64,000 nt of DNA from Ramlibacter sp. WS9 (GTDB taxonomy: Bacteria; Pseudomonadota; Gammaproteobacteria; Burkholderiales; Burkholderiaceae_C): positions 548,728 to 612,727 of the forward strand of contig NZ_RKMB01000002.1 of assembly GCF_003797765.1 (NCBI RefSeq), read 5' to 3'. The notes beneath the pieces were generated by a model that saw nothing but the letters and a program-made list of their open reading frames with translations, searched no databases and was not told the origin of the DNA. Shown here in pieces: positions 61,337-64,000 of this stretch. Both the position numbers and the translations under genes were made by a program. The first letter of the stretch is position 1. Each line of letters starts with the position of its first letter.

Positions 61337-62305
61337 ATGATGCTCCAGTGGGTTTCGGTCACGACCGTCCATGCGCCCGCGTGGCTGATCCGCCTGCACG
61401 CTGCCTACATGAAGCTCCTCGGAGCGGAACTTTGCGTGTACTTCGTCGACCGCCCGGCCAGCTACACCGAAGCCGAGTTGTCCGAACTGTCGCAGCACGC
61501 GAAATTGTTCCTGTGCGACGACGACTTCTGGCGGTCGTTCGGCGGCCGGCCGGAGAATATCGCGGACCGGCAATTGAGCAACGTGGGCTTCGCCCGCTCC
61601 CAGGTTGACGCCAAGTGGTTCCTGCACATCGACATCGACGAGTTTCCCCACGTCGCGCTCGATATCGGCCGCATGCTGGATGGCGCTCCGAGTGAGGTTT
61701 CAGAGTTTCACTTCCAGAACGTCGAGCGGCTCATCCTGCGTGGGGGTGCGCACTGGCATGACGGGTTGCTCCGCCTGCCGAACTTCGACATGAAACTGCA
61801 GTCGCGCCACTATGGCCAGCGCACGCGCTTTCTGGGCGCCGGGCTGTCCAGCTACTTTCACGGGAAGTCGCTCGTGAAAAACGCGCCGCGCGTGATGCAG
61901 GGCGTGCACACGAGCATGCACGTGCTCGCGCACTGGGAGCTGGTGCGGATGACGATCCCGTTGCACGAAGGCTTTTTGGTGCACTACCCCTGCATCTGCC
62001 TGCAGCATCTTGTCTTTCGCTTGCGGCGCAACAAGTTTCGCGATCCGGGCGTGCGGAAATTTCGGCACGAGCACAGGCTCGACGAGTTCATGTTCGGGCC
62101 CGATGCCCGCCCCGAGAACATCGACAGCGCGGCGGGCGCGCTGCACACCTGCACCCCGGAGCAGGCCAGCACCTGGTCGGAGGTGGGCTTGTGCCGAAGC
62201 ATTCCTGCCGCGTACCTGGAGCGGTTCGAGCAAGCCGCGGGGGGGGCCGATGTCCTCAAGATGGATTTTGCGGAGCGGTCGCTGGCGGAGTTTTATCGGG
62301 ATTGA
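61337..62305 (+). CDS. Glycosyltransferase family 2-like protein
   Basis: A 322-residue soluble protein. KWFLHIDIDEFPHVAL carries the Asp-x-Asp-type metal motif of the GT2 'Glyco_tranf_2_4' group; the start MMLQWVSVTTVHAPAWLIRLH and the FGGRPENIADRQLSN stretch fit this group, found in surface-polysaccharide loci. It would add a sugar to a lipid or polysaccharide. GAGGAAG sits a good distance before ATG 61337. The long frame upstream is antisense to the flavoprotein gene. No other cell-surface genes are near, so the acceptor is unknown. Confidence 0.8.
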   Translation: MMLQWVSVTTVHAPAWLIRLHAAYMKLLGAELCVYFVDRPASYTEAELSELSQHAKLFLCDDDFWRSFGGRPENIADRQLSNVGFARSQVDAKWFLHIDIDEFPHVALDIGRMLDGAPSEVSEFHFQNVERLILRGGAHWHDGLLRLPNFDMKLQSRHYGQRTRFLGAGLSSYFHGKSLVKNAPRVMQGVHTSMHVLAHWELVRMTIPLHEGFLVHYPCICLQHLVFRLRRNKFRDPGVRKFRHEHRLDEFMFGPDARPENIDSAAGALHTCTPEQASTWSEVGLCRSIPAAYLERFEQAAGGADVLKMDFAERSLAEFYRD

Positions 62306-62369
62306 TCGGCAGGCGTTGGCCGGCTTCGCAATGCCCGCGCAGCGCAGCTACGGGCATGGCAGTGTGGCG

Positions 62370-63131
62370 TCAGATGGCAGGGTCGTCAGCCAGATGGGCT
62401 TCTTCGCCCCGCGAGCGCTTCGTCTCGCGATAGGACGCCATGGCCTTCTCGTTGCTCGCGTCGTACGTGACGTCGTCAGCGCTCGCGACCGTCAGGCCGT
62501 CCAGACCGGAGAGCTCGCGAAGTTGCGTCGCCAGGTCATCTGATCCTCCGGCCTTCCGCACGAATTGACCGAGATATGCATCGAGATACCTGCCGCCCGG
62601 ATTCTTCAATTCGCGGGCGAGAGCATCCAAGTAGGCCTCTTTGTTCGTTGCTGGCCAATCCACCAGTATCTTGGCTCGACGGCACAACTCTGTGTGCACC
62701 AGCATCATGGTGCGCCCATTGCCGTCGAGGAACGGGTGGGCCCAAGCGAAGGCGCCCATGATTGCGCCGGGCTTCTGCTGCATCTGGGTGGTGCTATTGC
62801 CCATTTCGAATCCCCACTGGATTGCTTGAGCAATGCGATCCGCGCGCTCAAAATCGACCACGCCGCCCCTGTTGACCTGCGTAGCCACTCCTAGATGCTC
62901 ACGGTCCTGACCCGCCCAAGGATAGAACTCTGCGAAGAGCATCTCGTGCACCTTGCGAAAGTGCACGTAGGTGACAGGACCCCGAATTCGGTGGAGGAAG
63001 GTGAGCGCCTTTTCAAGATGGGCCTCAAAGAAGACTTTCTCCTGGGCCTTGACCAGCGCGAGGTCCTTTTCGGCCTCGATGTTTCTAAGGTAGCCGGCGA
63101 TGTGGAAGTCCCCGAACGGGTCGAACGGCAT
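62370..63131 (-). CDS. Fic-domain protein (AMP transferase-like toxin)
   Basis: A 253-residue protein with the Fic signature HPFLDGNGRTMMLVH (about residues 132-146), preceded by YPWAGQDREHLGVATQV and AIMGAFAW. The His is the catalytic base and the loop binds ATP phosphates, so AMP transfer to a target protein is likely. There is no obvious inhibitory (S/T)xxxE(G/N) helix at the N-terminus, so activity is probably held in check by the neighbouring protein. ATG 63131 lies inside the preceding gene; overlap is 47 bases. The tail (KRSRGEEAHLADDPAI) is polar. Confidence 0.9.
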   Translation of the reverse strand: MPFDPFGDFHIAGYLRNIEAEKDLALVKAQEKVFFEAHLEKALTFLHRIRGPVTYVHFRKVHEMLFAEFYPWAGQDREHLGVATQVNRGGVVDFERADRIAQAIQWGFEMGNSTTQMQQKPGAIMGAFAWAHPFLDGNGRTMMLVHTELCRRAKILVDWPATNKEAYLDALARELKNPGGRYLDAYLGQFVRKAGGSDDLATQLRELSGLDGLTVASADDVTYDASNEKAMASYRETKRSRGEEAHLADDPAI

Positions 63132-63771
63132 CTTGCTGCTCTCTCATGTGGTTGGTCATCAGGCGGGCAAGCTGCGGACCATTGATGACGGACTGCTTGC
63201 GCAGCGTGGCAAGAAGCTTCCCTGTCGCGTCCAGGCGCTCGTCATCCCCGGCAAGGCGGGTGACGGCCTCAGCGAAGTCATCAAGCTGCGTACGTGTGTA
63301 GACGACGCCGTGAGCTTTTGCCAAACGCGCTACGAACGCTCCCACCCCCTTATTGGGCAGCTGAGTGACGTCGTCAGGCAGCTCGAACGTTCCCGTACGG
63401 CGCTTGCGCCGGCGCTCAGCGAAAGGCGATGCACCGCCTGCACGCGGCAAGTCACTGGCAAATTTCTGTTGAAAGGCTGGGCGGCTCAATTTTGATTCGA
63501 CTTGCGGGACGCTGGCGGCATGGCCGGTTTTGGCTTGAATCTCGCGGGCGAGCACATCAGGCGGGGCAGACAACTCCAACTTGCCCTGCGAATCGACAAT
63601 TGCCTTCGCGTACACACCCGGACTCAGGCGCACAAGGCGGCCAGCGGTGATGAGGCGGTTGATGGCCTCCGTGAGTTGGCTCTTGCTCCCGAGCTGAGCG
63701 AGCTCACGCCGCAGGACGATGTGGTCCGCGCGCTTGGCCAGTGACACCCGCAACTTGCTTTCCAGTTTCAT
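63085..63771 (-). CDS. AbiEi-like/DUF6088 winged-helix antitoxin candidate
   Basis: A 228-residue protein whose N-terminus (HIVLRRELAQLGSKSQLTEA, then RLITAGRLVRLSPGVYAKA) is the winged helix of type IV antitoxins AbiEi and DUF6088 regulators. The middle is basic (AERRRKRRTGTFELPDD) and the C-terminus helical (FVARLAKAHGVVYTRTQ). It precedes and overlaps the Fic gene by 47 bases, which implies coupled translation and points to a two-gene toxin-antitoxin or host-defence module. It would repress its own promoter at 63814-63842. Start is ATG 63771; no clear ribosome site. Confidence 0.78.
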   Translation of the reverse strand: MKLESKLRVSLAKRADHIVLRRELAQLGSKSQLTEAINRLITAGRLVRLSPGVYAKAIVDSQGKLELSAPPDVLAREIQAKTGHAASVPQVESKLSRPAFQQKFASDLPRAGGASPFAERRRKRRTGTFELPDDVTQLPNKGVGAFVARLAKAHGVVYTRTQLDDFAEAVTRLAGDDERLDATGKLLATLRKQSVINGPQLARLMTNHMREQQDAVRPVRGLPHRRLP

Positions 63772-63813
63772 GCCGCTATCCGAATTGATAGGCCGTTTGG
63801 ATCGACAAGGTTC

Positions 63814-63842
63814 ATTTTATCCTGCGCAGAAACCTCAGTAAA
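63814..63842 (-). promoter_or_regulatory. Promoter of the AbiEi-like/Fic pair
   Basis: On the minus strand TTTACT (63842-63837) and TAAAAT (63819-63814) with exactly 17 bases between them. The predicted start site is about 35 bases before ATG 63771. The rest of the stretch to 64000 has no gene I can support; a small hairpin GGAGTC-ATTC-GACTCC lies near 63904-63919. Confidence 0.55.
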
Positions 63843-64000
63843 GTCAATTAGTTACGTGGTTTCGCCGTGCCGGCACACAGGCCCATTTGGTGCTCGGCTG
63901 AGGAGTCATTCGACTCCCCATGCCATGGAGAGCTGCTACGGCCATTCGGACCGCTGCCCGCCACCACCAGTCGCCCCTACCGCCCCCACCCCTCCAACAC

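Noticed and set aside
63843..64000. tRNA or attachment site at the right edge
   Set aside because: A small hairpin is present, but no cloverleaf, CCA end or direct repeat could be found.

Overview
The window is high-GC DNA of a betaproteobacterium, most likely a Comamonadaceae member (Variovorax/Ramlibacter type). The grounds are the gene families (glycan-free OmpC-type porin, recA-recX, short ArgC, topoisomerase III with a SWIB tail, AtzE/G/F-type amidases, NrtR NAD regulon) and several families of GC-rich dispersed repeats typical of that group. It looks like chromosome, not plasmid or phage. I see no rRNA, tRNA, CRISPR array or intact insertion sequence.

Region 1 (1-8514, all minus strand) is a signalling cassette. 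A CHASE2 Ser/Thr kinase, PP2C phosphatase, double-FHA protein, CHASE2 adenylate cyclase and metallo-beta-lactamase-fold phosphodiesterase follow one another, behind a TerC membrane protein. Region 2 (8547-22035) is mostly housekeeping: sucCD, argC, recX-recA with a candidate LexA operator, a MarR regulator, a TctD/TctE-type two-component pair, GST, SPOR protein, birA, a SET-domain methyltransferase and topB. Region 3 (22087-26173) is accessory: a VapB antitoxin with a decayed toxin, an NTF2-like protein, a tandem hemerythrin pair behind an FNR-type site, an MFS exporter and an SDR.

Region 4 (26289-43774) is the most striking part: seventeen genes in one direction with tiny gaps or overlaps. 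It encodes an AtzF-like ureide hydrolase, an Opp/Dpp-type ABC importer, an AtzG-AtzE-AtzH set, a complete BMP-type (nucleobase/nucleoside-like) ABC importer, a formamidase, two isochorismatase-fold (biuret hydrolase-like) enzymes and, last, a GntR/FCD regulator. At its head lie a near-consensus sigma-54 -24/-12 element and a perfect palindrome of GntR type over the predicted start site. I read it as a nitrogen-limitation-controlled operon for importing small N-rich ureides or amides and stripping them to ammonia. The ring-opening or first enzyme and the real substrate are not evident.

Region 5 (43886-46426) holds an intact VapBC module, a thiolase, two small exported proteins and a rubredoxin gene broken by a frameshift. 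Region 6 (46534-55159) is an NAD salvage operon: NrtR, palindromic NrtR-type boxes, an SPFH protein, an NAD-kinase-like protein, nicotinamidase, pncB, nadE, NMN adenylyltransferase-Nudix fusion and an ADP-ribosylglycohydrolase. Region 7 (55176-63842) contains a porin, an ArgP-like LysR regulator overlapping an Lrp regulator tail to tail by 127 bases, a Na+/H+ antiporter, a D-amino-acid-oxidase-like flavoprotein whose motif order is circularly permuted, a glycosyltransferase and a Fic/AbiEi-like pair.

A recurring theme is that dispersed intergenic repeats have entered coding sequence. BirA, AtzE, AtzF, the OppC-like permease and a BMP-type permease all carry stretches encoded by such repeats.
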